A DNA stretch of 64,000 nt from Humidesulfovibrio sp. (GTDB lineage Bacteria > Desulfobacterota > Desulfovibrionia > Desulfovibrionales > Desulfovibrionaceae): positions 1-64,000 of the forward strand of contig NZ_JAUYFU010000086.1 of the NCBI RefSeq assembly GCF_030689645.1, in the 5' to 3' direction. Both the position numbers and the translations under genes were made by a program. Below are positions 9,429 through 19,225 of the stretch, piece after piece. Under the pieces are notes generated by a model that made no database searches, was not told the DNA's origin, and saw nothing but the letters and a program-made list of their open reading frames with translations. Numbering within the stretch: position 1 is the first letter of the stretch; each line of letters starts with the position of its first letter.

Positions 9429-9596
9429 CTATGAGGGCTTGTCCTCGGACTTTGTTCCGTTCTTGTCATCCTTGCCAGGGGTAGGCGGCGTCCAGCCGCA
9501 CTGTTTCTTGGGGCCTCAGCCCGCTCCGGGTACGAACCGGGAAAGAACCACCCAGCCCACCACCACCGCAAGAAGAATCCAGATGCTGCTGTCCAT
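9429..9596 (-). CDS. small membrane protein; candidate selenoprotein if in-frame UGA (9516-9518) is read as Sec (otherwise a 26-aa peptide, 9516-9596)
   Basis: RBS GGAGG-ACAGC-ATG; MDSSIWILLAVVVGWVVLSRFVPGAG[UGA]GPKKQCGWTPPTPGKDDKNGTKSEDKPS-TAG; hairpin GCGGC-UGGAC-GCCGC shortly after UGA. Confidence 0.5.
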
Positions 9597-9620
9597 GCTG
9601 TCCTCCGGCCTTGGGCCGAG

Positions 9621-10529
9621 TTACACGCCGAGGTCGCGCCCGGTGAGCAGGCGATAGGCCTCCAGGTACTTGGCGCGTGTTTGATCGATTATCTCCTGGG
9701 GAATCTTTGGCGCGGGCGGACGCTTGTCGAATTTTATCTCTTCCAGCCAGTCGCGCAGGAACTGCTTGTCGAAGCTCTGCTGGCCGCGGCCAGGGGCGTA
9801 GTCGCTCATGGGCCAGAAACGGGAGGAATCCGGGGTGAGCACTTCATCGATGAGGATGAGTTTTTCCTGGCCGCCTTCGTTCACCGTGCCGAATTCGAAC
9901 TTGGTGTCTGCGATGATGATGCCGCGCTTCTCTGCATATTCGCGGGCGGCGGAATAGATGCCGATGGTCAGGTCCTGCGCCTGGGTGGCCAGGGACTCGC
10001 CCGTGATGCGCATGGCCTCGGCCACGGAGATATTTTCGTCGTGCGCGCCCAGTTCGGCCTTGGTGGAGGGCGTGAACAGGGGCTTCTCAAGTTTGTCGCT
10101 CTCGCGCAGCCCTTCGGGCAGCTTATGGCCGCAGACGCTGCCGGTCTTCAGGTAGTCCTTCCAGCCGGAGCCGGTGATGTACCCGCGCACGATGCACTCG
10201 ATGGCCAGCGGCTTGGCGCGCTTCACCAGCACGCTGCGGCCTTCCAGCATGGATGCATGCGGAGCGAGAACCTTTGGGAAGTCCTTCACGTCGGTGGCGA
10301 GCAGGTGGTTGGGCACCAGATCCTTGAACATCTCCATCCAGAACAGGGTGATCTGGTTGAGCACCACGCCCTTGTGCGGGATGGGGTCGTCCATGATGAC
10401 GTCGAAGGCGGAGATGCGGTCCGTGGTGATGATGAGCAATGAATCAGGGCCGGCCTCGTAGATGTCGCGCACCTTGCCGCGCGAAAGAAGCGGAAGTTCC
10501 TTGATGTCCGTAGTGGTGACGCAGTCCAT
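9621..10529 (-). CDS. purC: phosphoribosylaminoimidazole-succinocarboxamide synthase
   Basis: [41 protein letters not shown]. Confidence 0.96.
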   Translation of the reverse strand: MDCVTTTDIKELPLLSRGKVRDIYEAGPDSLLIITTDRISAFDVIMDDPIPHKGVVLNQITLFWMEMFKDLVPNHLLATDVKDFPKVLAPHASMLEGRSVLVKRAKPLAIECIVRGYITGSGWKDYLKTGSVCGHKLPEGLRESDKLEKPLFTPSTKAELGAHDENISVAEAMRITGESLATQAQDLTIGIYSAAREYAEKRGIIIADTKFEFGTVNEGGQEKLILIDEVLTPDSSRFWPMSDYAPGRGQQSFDKQFLRDWLEEIKFDKRPPAPKIPQEIIDQTRAKYLEAYRLLTGRDLGV

Positions 10530-10550
10530 GATGTTCTCCGTAACTTGCGG

Positions 10551-11864
10551 TTATTTAGTGTTCTTTTCCAGACGGACTTCAACGCTCCTGGCATGGGCCT
10601 CCAGGCCCTCCAGCCGCGCCAGCCGGGCGATCTTGCCGCCATGGCGCGCGAGGTAGTCCGGGGAAGTGGCAATGATGCTGGACTTCTTGCAGAAGCTTTG
10701 CACCGAAAGGGCGGAGGAAAAGCGCGCTGTGCCCAGCGTGGGCAGCACATGGTTGGGGCCGGCAAAGTAGTCGCCAACGGGCTCCGGGCAGTGGTGGCCC
10801 AGGAAGATGGCGCCGGCGTTTCTGATCTTGCCCAGGAGCGTGAAGGGCTCGTTCACAGCCAGCTCCAGGTGCTCCGGCGCGATGCGGTTCACCAGATCGA
10901 TTCCCTGGTCAATGGTGTCCACCAGCAGCACGCCGCCCCAATCCTTGAGGGCGCGTGCGGCCAAGTCGCGGCGCGGCAGCTTTTCCAGTTGCCGGGCCAG
11001 GCTTTGGCGCAGCTTTTCAGCCAGGGAGGTCGAGGTTGTGATGCACAAAGAGGCGGCCAGCGGGTCGTGCTCGGCCTGGGAGAGCATATCTGCGGCGATG
11101 TAGTCTGCGTTGGCCGATTCGTCGGCCAGAATGGTGATCTCGCTCGGTCCGGCGATCATGTCGATGCCGACCTCGCCCACCAGGATGGCCTTGGCCGTGG
11201 CGACATAGATGTTGCCAGGACCAGCGATGACATCGCAGGGGCGGATGCTCTTGGTTCCATACGCCAGGGCCGCGATGCCCCAAGCGCTGCCTGCGCGGTG
11301 GACTTCGGTGAGGCCGAGCAGCGCTGCGGTGGCCAGAATATACGGATTGAGGGTCGAGTCCTTGCGCGGCGGGGAGATGACGGCGATGTCGATTACGCCA
11401 GCCACCTGGGCGGGCACGGCGTTCATGATGAGGCTTGAGATGAGCGGGGTTTCGCCGCCCTGTCCGCCGGGCACGTAGAGGCCAACGCGGTCAACCGGGC
11501 GAACCATCTGCCCCAGCACTGTGCCGTCGGGGCTGGTGGTCCACCAGGACTGTTCTACTTGGCGGGCGTGAAAGTCGCGCACGTGTTCTATCGCTTCGCG
11601 CAGAATTACCAGGTCGTCCTTTGGAACGCTGGACAAGGCAGCCTTGAGGTCGCGCACGGGCACCCGGAAGCGGTCGGGCAGGTCCGGGGCATCGAATTTG
11701 CGGGTGTAGGAGCGCAGGGCCTTGTCGCCGTCTTTCTTAACAGCGGCAAGGATTGCGCGCACGGTGGCGCTGATGTCGTTCCCGGGATCCTTGCGGCCGG
11801 AAAGCCAGGCGAGCAGGCCCTCGGCGGTGAGTTCTGCGGGAACGCGGACAATGCGGCAGGGCAT
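10551..11864 (-). CDS. hisD: histidinol dehydrogenase
   Basis: GPSEITILADESANADYIAADMLSQAEHD signature; start at MPCRIVRVPAELT. Confidence 0.95.
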   Translation of the reverse strand: MPCRIVRVPAELTAEGLLAWLSGRKDPGNDISATVRAILAAVKKDGDKALRSYTRKFDAPDLPDRFRVPVRDLKAALSSVPKDDLVILREAIEHVRDFHARQVEQSWWTTSPDGTVLGQMVRPVDRVGLYVPGGQGGETPLISSLIMNAVPAQVAGVIDIAVISPPRKDSTLNPYILATAALLGLTEVHRAGSAWGIAALAYGTKSIRPCDVIAGPGNIYVATAKAILVGEVGIDMIAGPSEITILADESANADYIAADMLSQAEHDPLAASLCITTSTSLAEKLRQSLARQLEKLPRRDLAARALKDWGGVLLVDTIDQGIDLVNRIAPEHLELAVNEPFTLLGKIRNAGAIFLGHHCPEPVGDYFAGPNHVLPTLGTARFSSALSVQSFCKKSSIIATSPDYLARHGGKIARLARLEGLEAHARSVEVRLEKNTK

Positions 11865-11984
11865 GGTGAACCTCAGGGCTGCGAGATGTATGGGGGTTGC
11901 TTGAACATGCTGAGAATAGCTGAACCACCATGAAAAGTCGAGGTGTGACACTGTGCGAAAAGGGCAGGAGTCTGAACGCAAAGG

Positions 11985-12018
11985 GGCCAGGGCGTAAACC
12001 CCGGCCCCCTGTGTCGCT
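11985..12018 (-). terminator. rho-independent terminator of first porin gene
   Basis: GC-rich inverted repeat ggggccaggg...ccccggcccc just past the stop codon. Confidence 0.6.
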
Positions 12019-12038
12019 ATTGGAGTTTGCCGAGAGGC

Positions 12039-13517
12039 CTAGAAGAAGTAGTTCAAGCCAAGGCCGACCTTTGCGGCGTCGCCGCTGCTGTGAGCGCGGC
12101 GGATGGCTTCGCCGTTCGTAACAGCGGAGGCGCCCCAGGAGTTGATATCAAAATTGGACTTGATGTAGCCCAGGTTCAGGTACGCGGTGAGCTCGTCGTA
12201 GATCTTGTAGCGGGTGTTGAAGTCCACCTCCCACAGGGAATCCTTGGTGGTGAGGAAGCCTGCGTAGTTCACTCCGCGGATGTTCACGCTATTGCGCAAG
12301 TATTCAGGGTCGTTGGTGCCACGCGCATACAACAGGTTGAAGTCATGGGACAGCCTGTCAAAGAAGGTCATGTTCTTGAGAGCGATTCCGCCCGCCCAGT
12401 AGCCCAGGGTGAACAGTGTGTAGCCGGCGGGGTTGTTTATGGATCCCGCAAGCTCATAGCGTTCGCCGAAGAACATGGAGCCGCTGCCGAGGGACCAGTT
12501 CTGCGGCACGCCGATGACGGGCATACGGTTGGATTTGTTTGTATTCTGACCTGTTTCGCCGGAGGAGTACACGAAGTAGGCTTCCGGCGTCATGTTGGAC
12601 AGGCCGGTGTAGTCAACGGCGATGTCGGCCATCCAGCCGGAACGGCCGCCATTGTTGGTATTGTTGAAGTAGTTGTTGTAAGTGGCCTTGCCGTAGTTGA
12701 AGTCGGCCATGATCTTGATGGGCAATGCCTCAGGACTCATGGTGAAGGCCGCACCGGTCCAGTAGCCGCGAATGCCCTCTGAAGTGGAGCTGTTGGGGCC
12801 GTTCAGGCCGAGGAGGGTGGCGGAGTTCAGATTGGAATTGGCGCCAGCGGACTGGGCTCCGGAGTACATGTACATGGCGAAGGGCGTGATGCTCATGGAT
12901 CCGGTCTTAATCGGCAGGGTTGCGAACACAAGGTCTGTTGAGGTCCCTGTGCCGTCAATCTGCGAGGTGGAGCCGAAGTTGTTGCTATCGGCTGGGCGGG
13001 CGTAACCCGCCACCAAGCTTACGCTGTCGGTGAGGGGGGCGCTGACCACTAGGCCTGCCGCCTGGTCGTCAAAGATAGGGCTGCCGCCGCCAAAGGCCGC
13101 AGGCAGAGACATGATCTGGAAGCCAGCTTTAATGTTCACCTGGGTCTGAGGCCATTTGTACTCGATGAAGCCCTGGCGCAGCATGATGTTGCCGTTGCCT
13201 GAGCCGTTCGCGCCGCCCTGGGTGGAGTTCGGGGTACGGCCGGAGCTGACCTGGTAGAGGCCATTGCCCCAGTTGTTGGTGCCGATCTGGGTGTCGAGGA
13301 CGCCGCGCAGGTTCTCGTTGGCCGTAAAGGTGAAGGCCGTGCGCAACTTTTGCTCAATGGAGAAGTGGTTGTCCTGCCCAGCATTGAAATTCCAGTTTGT
13401 GCGGCTTACGCCTTCCATCCACCAATAGCCACGGGCGGTTACCTCAGCGGCTTGGGCTGCTCCAGCCATGCTAACAACCAGCAGCGCGGCCATTGCCAAC
13501 AACTTTACTCGTGCCAT
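12039..13517 (-). CDS. outer membrane homotrimeric-type porin (paralogue 1)
   Basis: Signal peptide; LDTQIGTNNWGNGLYQVSSGRTPN...GSGNGNIMLRQGFIEYKWP...LPAAFGGGSPIFDDQ shared with next two genes; terminal NYFF. Confidence 0.85.
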   Translation of the reverse strand: MARVKLLAMAALLVVSMAGAAQAAEVTARGYWWMEGVSRTNWNFNAGQDNHFSIEQKLRTAFTFTANENLRGVLDTQIGTNNWGNGLYQVSSGRTPNSTQGGANGSGNGNIMLRQGFIEYKWPQTQVNIKAGFQIMSLPAAFGGGSPIFDDQAAGLVVSAPLTDSVSLVAGYARPADSNNFGSTSQIDGTGTSTDLVFATLPIKTGSMSITPFAMYMYSGAQSAGANSNLNSATLLGLNGPNSSTSEGIRGYWTGAAFTMSPEALPIKIMADFNYGKATYNNYFNNTNNGGRSGWMADIAVDYTGLSNMTPEAYFVYSSGETGQNTNKSNRMPVIGVPQNWSLGSGSMFFGERYELAGSINNPAGYTLFTLGYWAGGIALKNMTFFDRLSHDFNLLYARGTNDPEYLRNSVNIRGVNYAGFLTTKDSLWEVDFNTRYKIYDELTAYLNLGYIKSNFDINSWGASAVTNGEAIRRAHSSGDAAKVGLGLNYFF

Positions 13518-13634
13518 TAGTAAGCTCCTCTTCTCCCTGAATATTTAAAATACATATCGATGTAAGTGAACACTCCTATCTGGAATTTCACGGAAAATCA
13601 AGCAGGAGATTTTCCTGGCAGGTTTGTGCAATGC

Positions 13635-13671
13635 AAAGAAAAGGGGCCGAGGCATAAACCTCGGCCCCAGG
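13635..13671 (-). terminator. rho-independent terminator of second porin gene
   Basis: GGGGCCGAGG-CATAAA-CCTCGGCCCC perfect hairpin with T-run on minus strand. Confidence 0.75.
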
Positions 13672-13698
13672 AGAGCGTCAGGTGGTCAGATCAAAGTC

Positions 13699-15186
13699 TT
13701 AGAAGCTGTAAGAGAGGCCCATCGCAACGCGGTAGGCGTTCTTGACCAGCATTTCATCGTTGCCGTAGCTGGCGTTAACCGAACGCCAGGTGTCCTTGTC
13801 GATGTCGGCGTTGATGTAACCGAGGTCCAGCTGCAGGGACAGTTCGTCGTAGATCTTGTACTTGGTCTGCAGATCGACTTCAACCAGGCTGTCCTTGTCG
13901 GTCAGGAACACGCCGTAGCCGGTGGAGATGCCGTTGGCCCTTTTGGCGGAGTTGAGAACGGCGTCGGAGTCGTTGGTGCCCTTCGCGTACATGACGTTGA
14001 AGGTGTGGGTGAAGCCGTCGAGGACCTTGATGTCCTTCAGCGCAAAGCCGGTGGCCCAGAAGCCCATGCTGTTGCGGGTGCCGGCGCCGTTGGAGCCGCC
14101 AGTGCTGGCAGTGTTGAAGCCGGTGATCATGTTGCGATCGCCGAAGAAGAAGGAGTTGTTGATTGTCCAGCTCTGCGGGTTGCCAGCGATAGGCATGCGA
14201 CCGTCTTTGCTGGAATTGTTTCTGACGCCAGAGGTGTACACGTAGTACACTTCAGGGGTCATCATGGACAGGCCGGTGTAGTCAACGGCCAAGTCGAACA
14301 ACCAGCCCTGACGGCCGCCGTCAGAGGAGTCGGCCAGGGTGTAGTTGCTGTAGGTGGCGCGGCCGTAGTTGACGTCAGCCATGACCTTGAAGGGCTCGAA
14401 AGCGGTCATGGTGAAAGCGGCGCCAGCCCAGTAGCTGCGCACGCCGACGGAGTTGTTGGCGCCGGCGCTGCCGAAGCCGATCTGGCTGGTGGCGCCGGAG
14501 AAAGAGCCGGCAGCAGAGTTGCCAGCGTACATGAAGGCGCCGAAGGGCACGATGCTGAAGCCCTTGAAGTAGTCCACAGGCACGGCCACGAAGCCCATGT
14601 CAGCGGAGGTTCCGGTGTTATTGATGGAAGAGGTGGAGCCGAAGTTGTTACCGTCGTAAGGGCGGGCGTAACCGGCCAGCAGCTTGACGCCGTCAACGAT
14701 CGGGGTGCTCATCACAGCGGCGCCGACCTGGTCGTCCAGAATGGCGCTGCCGCCGCCGAAGGCCGCGGGCAGGCTCAGGGTCTGGAAGCCGACCTTGAAG
14801 TTCACCGGGGTGCTGGGCCATTTGAAGTCGATGTAGCCCTGGCGCAGCATGATGTTGCCGTTGCCAAGGCCGTTGGCGCCACGAGCAGTGTCGTTCGGGG
14901 TGCGGCCGGCGCTGATCTGGTACTGGCCATTGCCCCAGGTGTTGGAGCCGATCTGGGTGTCGAGGACGGCTTTCAGGTTCTCGTTGGCGATGAACTCGAA
15001 CTTGGTGCGGATCCGCTGTTCAATGCGGAAAGCCTGGTCCTTGTTCATGGACTCGAAATTCATGGAGTTGTTCCAGTAGGAATCAATCTGCCATTTGCCG
15101 GTGGCCTTGATGTCGGCGGCCTGAGCAACACTGGCGATGCCCAGGACGAGCAGGGCCAAGATGCTAAAGAAGCTCATCTTTTTCAT
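13699..15186 (-). CDS. outer membrane homotrimeric-type porin (paralogue 2)
   Basis: Same conserved blocks as paralogues 1 and 3; signal peptide; C-terminal SYSF. Confidence 0.88.
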   Translation of the reverse strand: MKKMSFFSILALLVLGIASVAQAADIKATGKWQIDSYWNNSMNFESMNKDQAFRIEQRIRTKFEFIANENLKAVLDTQIGSNTWGNGQYQISAGRTPNDTARGANGLGNGNIMLRQGYIDFKWPSTPVNFKVGFQTLSLPAAFGGGSAILDDQVGAAVMSTPIVDGVKLLAGYARPYDGNNFGSTSSINNTGTSADMGFVAVPVDYFKGFSIVPFGAFMYAGNSAAGSFSGATSQIGFGSAGANNSVGVRSYWAGAAFTMTAFEPFKVMADVNYGRATYSNYTLADSSDGGRQGWLFDLAVDYTGLSMMTPEVYYVYTSGVRNNSSKDGRMPIAGNPQSWTINNSFFFGDRNMITGFNTASTGGSNGAGTRNSMGFWATGFALKDIKVLDGFTHTFNVMYAKGTNDSDAVLNSAKRANGISTGYGVFLTDKDSLVEVDLQTKYKIYDELSLQLDLGYINADIDKDTWRSVNASYGNDEMLVKNAYRVAMGLSYSF

Positions 15187-15399
15187 GTTTTCCTTCCCTC
15201 TTTTGCGGTTGTTCTTACCACACTGACGCTTGCTTACGGCTTTTAATATCTGATTGTTTTGGCTACATGCAAGAGAAAAATTGACTCCAGTTCAATTTTT
15301 TTTATCGTGCATTTTTTTATACTTCTCACTGCGGGTCTCCAAGCCTGGCGGGATGGCTAATGACTCAGGGGTTCAAGGCTTTTAATGAGGAACCAAAAA

Positions 15400-15434
15400 G
15401 AAGGGCCAGCGCATTGCTGCGCTGGCCCTGAAGT
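15400..15434 (-). terminator. rho-independent terminator of third porin gene
   Basis: GGGCCAGCGC-ATTGCT-GCGCTGGCCC hairpin followed by T-rich tract on minus strand. Confidence 0.75.
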
Positions 15435-15457
15435 GGCTTAGGCTCGAAGAGGTGGTC

Positions 15458-16903
15458 TTAGAAGCTGTAGTTGAGCATGAAGACGGCCTTGTAGGCGTCC
15501 TTGCTCAGCTTGTCCTGCTGGCCAGCGGTGGCCCAAACGGTCTTGTCGAAGTCGGCGTTGATGTAGCCGAGGTCGAGGCCGAGGGACAGTTCTTCGTAGA
15601 TCTGGTACTTGCTGTTCAGGTCAACTTCAACCAGGGAGTCCTTGTTGGTCAGGAGGTTGCCGTAGTTCTTGGTCACGTCGCCCATGGTGGCGACTTCCTT
15701 GGCGTTGGTGCCCTTGAAGTAGATGACGTTGAAGGTGTGGCTCAGCTTGTCGATGAGCTTGATGTCCTTCAGGGAGAGGCCAACGGCCCAGAAGCCCAGG
15801 TTGCTCTGGGGGTTGCCCTGAGCAAGGGTGCTGCCGGGGGTGGTGTAGGAAGAATTCAGGGTGTCGCCGCCCTGCATCCAGAAGGAACCGTAGGCCCAGT
15901 TCTCAGCGGCCAGGGAAGGCATACGCTCAGACTTGGTGCCGTCCTTGTTCTCGCCGGAGCTGTACGCGAAGAACACCTGGGGGGTCATCATGGACAGGCC
16001 GGTGTAGTCAACGGCCAGGTCGAACAACCAGCCGCCGCGACCGGAGTCCTGAGCGCCAGCGGTGTCGTAGGTGGCCTTACCGTAGTTGAAGTCAGCCATG
16101 ACCTTGAAGGGATCAAAGGCGGTCATGGTGAAGGCGGCGCCGCCCCAGTAAGCGCGGGTGCCGTAGCCGGTGGCGGTGTTAGGAGCAGCCAAGCCGCCCA
16201 GCATGTTGCCGCCGACGCTGTTGCCGCCGGTGTTGCCACCAGCGTAGCCGTAAGCGAAGAAGGGCTTCACGTTGAAACCAGAGTAGTCGACGTTGGCGTA
16301 CAGGAACGCAGCGTCGGTCTGGGTGCCGTTGAAGTTGTTGGAAGAGGTGGAGCCGAAGTTGTTGGCGTCGTAGGGACGAACATAGCCGCCAACCAGGGAC
16401 AGGTTCTCGGTGACGGGCACGACGGCGGCGGCGCCGGCAACGTGTTCGTCAAGGATGGCGCTGCCGCCGCCGAAGGCGGAGGGCAGGGTCAGGCTCTGGT
16501 AGCCGACGAGGAAGTTGACCTTGGTGTTGGGCCATTTGAAGTCAATGTAGCCCTTGCGCAGGATCAGGTTGCCGTTGCCGGTGCCGTTGGCGCCGGTGGC
16601 GGTGGTGTTCGGGGTGCGGCCGGCGCTGATCTGGTACTGGCCATTGCCCCAGGAGTTGGTGCCGATCTGGGTCTCGAGCACGCCTTTCAGGTTCTCGTTG
16701 GCGATGAACTCGAACTTGGTGCGCATGCGCTGACCGATGGAGAACGTGTTGTCATCATTGGCGGTGCTGCCGTTGAAGTCGTTCTGGGAGCGCATGGCAG
16801 CGTCGATCTGCCAAGCGCCGGTGGCTTTGATGGTGGCCGCATTGGCGCTGGTGGCGCCCATGACGAGGCCTGCCAGCAGCATCAGAGATGCAATCTTTTT
16901 CAT
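15458..16903 (-). CDS. outer membrane homotrimeric-type porin (paralogue 3)
   Basis: Same conserved blocks; signal peptide; C-terminal NYSF. Confidence 0.88.
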   Translation of the reverse strand: MKKIASLMLLAGLVMGATSANAATIKATGAWQIDAAMRSQNDFNGSTANDDNTFSIGQRMRTKFEFIANENLKGVLETQIGTNSWGNGQYQISAGRTPNTTATGANGTGNGNLILRKGYIDFKWPNTKVNFLVGYQSLTLPSAFGGGSAILDEHVAGAAAVVPVTENLSLVGGYVRPYDANNFGSTSSNNFNGTQTDAAFLYANVDYSGFNVKPFFAYGYAGGNTGGNSVGGNMLGGLAAPNTATGYGTRAYWGGAAFTMTAFDPFKVMADFNYGKATYDTAGAQDSGRGGWLFDLAVDYTGLSMMTPQVFFAYSSGENKDGTKSERMPSLAAENWAYGSFWMQGGDTLNSSYTTPGSTLAQGNPQSNLGFWAVGLSLKDIKLIDKLSHTFNVIYFKGTNAKEVATMGDVTKNYGNLLTNKDSLVEVDLNSKYQIYEELSLGLDLGYINADFDKTVWATAGQQDKLSKDAYKAVFMLNYSF

Positions 16904-17151
16904 GGTTCCTTCCTTTGCTTAAACGTTGCGAGCGAGCCTTTTCCACTTCGTTCGGATATTTTTCTAGTCTCGTTTGGTGGCCATTGCAAGTGCTTTGGGG
17001 GTAGTTTTTGTTAGAAAGTTAAAAAAACTTTACCGTCCAGTTTTTTTTCTTTGCACCACGTCCAACCATTGAGTAGCCTGAGCAAGAGTCAACGCGTCAC
17101 TTCAGCGTCATCTTGGCGTCATCTTTGCGCGGTACATGTTTACGGAGCGCT

Positions 17152-18987
17152 ATGGAATTCTTGGCAAAAAACTTTCCTGATGCACCAGGCGTCTACCTCA
17201 TGAAAGATGCCTCCGGCAGGATCATCTATGTCGGCAAGGCGATCAGTCTGCGCAAGCGGCTGAGTTCATATTTTCGCGCCAGCGCCGACCACGGGCCCAA
17301 GACCAGAGCCCTGGTGGCGAAGATCAGCCACATCGATTTCCTCCTGGTATCCACTGAGAAGGAGGCCCTGCTCCTTGAGGAAAGTCTGATTAAGCAGCAC
17401 AGGCCGCGTTATAATATCGTGCTGCGTGACGACAAGCGCTCCTTGCTGTTCCGCTTGGATAAGGCGTCCGACTTCCCTCGGCTGACCATGACCCGCAACG
17501 TGGTGCGCGACGGCTCCGCGTATTTTGGTCCCTTTGCCTCGGCCACTGCGGCGCGGGCCACGCAAAAACTGGCTGGTCTCATCTTTCCCCTGCGGAAGTG
17601 TGCTGATCGAGTGTTCAGGAACCGCGTCAGGCCCTGCCTGTATCATCAGCTTGGTCAGTGTCTGGCTCCCTGCGTGCTCCCGGTTGATCGCGAGAGCTAC
17701 AGGCAGTTGGTGGCGCAGGTGGAGCAGTTTCTGTCGGGGCGCTCGCGCTCCCTGGTTCGATCCTTGCGCCGTAGAATGGACGAGGCGGCGCATGATCTGC
17801 GCTACGAGCAGGCCGCTCTGCTGCGCGATCAGGTCCGGGCCATCGAGTCCACGCTGGAAACTCAGGCCTCAGTGCTTCGCGACACCCTCGACCGGGATGT
17901 AATCGCCGTGGTCCAGCTTGCCGAGGACGGCCTTGGCGTTGGCGTTCTTTTCGTGCGCGGCGGAAAGTTGCTTGAGCAGAAGACCTATCACTGGCCCGGC
18001 CTTCGCATCGCCGAAGCCACGGATGCGCTGGAGAGCTTTTTGGCGCAGTTTTATGGCGCGCAACGGTACATCCCCGGACGCGTGGTGCTTTCGCATCCGC
18101 CTGAGACAGGATCCTTGGCGGAGGTTCTTGCCGAGCGCCGGGGCGGACAGTGCCGACTGGCCGCTCCGCGTGGGCCGGATGAGCGCAGGCTCATGGACAT
18201 GGCAGCCAACCTGGCGCGCACGGCCCACCGCAAGGACGGCGCGCAGGACGTGGCCTCGGCGTTGGAGCAGGCCCTTGATTTGCCAGGCCCGCCGCTGCGC
18301 ATCGAGTGCGTGGACATTTCGCACCTCTCCGGCCATGGCGTGCGCGCCGGGTTGGTGGTTTTCGAGAACGGCGAGGAGCGCAAGGAGGCCTATCGCGCCT
18401 ACGCTCTCCCGGCGGCGGAGGGAACCGGCGACGACTACGCGGCCCTTGCCCAGTGGGCGCAACGCCGGGTCGATTCCGGTCCGCCTTGGCCGGACCTGTT
18501 GCTCATCGACGGCGGACGCGGCCAGTTGGCCGCAGTGACAACGGCCCTTGCTCAGGCCCAGCACGATGCCGCCCAGGAACGCGCGTCAATTGAGTGTGCC
18601 TCTATCGCCAAAGGACCAAGCCGCCGCGCGGGCGAGCTGGAGGACCGTGTGTTTCGCCCAGGCCGACGCAATCCCGTGGCGCTCAAGCCCGGCAGTCCGG
18701 CCTTGCTGTTTTTGCAGCGCGTGCGCGATGCGGCCCACCGCTTCGTTATCGGTCGGGGCAGGGCGGCCACCCGCAAGCGCTCCCTGGCTGGAGAGCTTAT
18801 CTCCCTGCCGGGCGTGGGGCAGAAGACCGTGCGCCAGCTCTTTGATCATTTCGGCACCATCGCGGCCATCAAGGCTGCGGATGTTTCAGCGCTTTCCGCC
18901 GTGCCAGGCCTTGGGCTCAAGCGTGCGGAAAAGTTGCGCCAGGCGCTGGATGCCCTTGCCGCAACAGCGAAGCCTCGCGCGACTTGA
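17152..18987 (+). CDS. uvrC: excinuclease ABC subunit C
   Basis: FPDAPGVYLMKDASGRIIYVGKAISLRKRLSSYF (GIY-YIG) and C-terminal HhH. Confidence 0.96.
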   Translation: MEFLAKNFPDAPGVYLMKDASGRIIYVGKAISLRKRLSSYFRASADHGPKTRALVAKISHIDFLLVSTEKEALLLEESLIKQHRPRYNIVLRDDKRSLLFRLDKASDFPRLTMTRNVVRDGSAYFGPFASATAARATQKLAGLIFPLRKCADRVFRNRVRPCLYHQLGQCLAPCVLPVDRESYRQLVAQVEQFLSGRSRSLVRSLRRRMDEAAHDLRYEQAALLRDQVRAIESTLETQASVLRDTLDRDVIAVVQLAEDGLGVGVLFVRGGKLLEQKTYHWPGLRIAEATDALESFLAQFYGAQRYIPGRVVLSHPPETGSLAEVLAERRGGQCRLAAPRGPDERRLMDMAANLARTAHRKDGAQDVASALEQALDLPGPPLRIECVDISHLSGHGVRAGLVVFENGEERKEAYRAYALPAAEGTGDDYAALAQWAQRRVDSGPPWPDLLLIDGGRGQLAAVTTALAQAQHDAAQERASIECASIAKGPSRRAGELEDRVFRPGRRNPVALKPGSPALLFLQRVRDAAHRFVIGRGRAATRKRSLAGELISLPGVGQKTVRQLFDHFGTIAAIKAADVSALSAVPGLGLKRAEKLRQALDALAATAKPRAT

Positions 18988-19225
18988 TGCGCCTGCTGCT
19001 TCAGCCAGTTCGATCCGTAAGGTTCGGGCTTTGCACCGCTTCTGACGGTGCATCATGTCCACATGGAAGCCAGGGCTTGAATCTGGCCCAGCAAGAGCAT
19101 GCCACGCAACTTTCTGGCCTGGCCCCTATCATTATATATAGGAACTGTCTGAAAGCCTGGTTCACGACAACGTGGCCGGATTCAGGGCGCAGCGGGGCTG
19201 CATGCCGCGAAGCGCACTGGGGCGC

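Noticed and set aside
17008-17034. AAAGTT-AAAAA-AACTTT inverted repeat upstream of uvrC
   Set aside because: Short AT palindrome without supporting promoter or terminator context; likely chance
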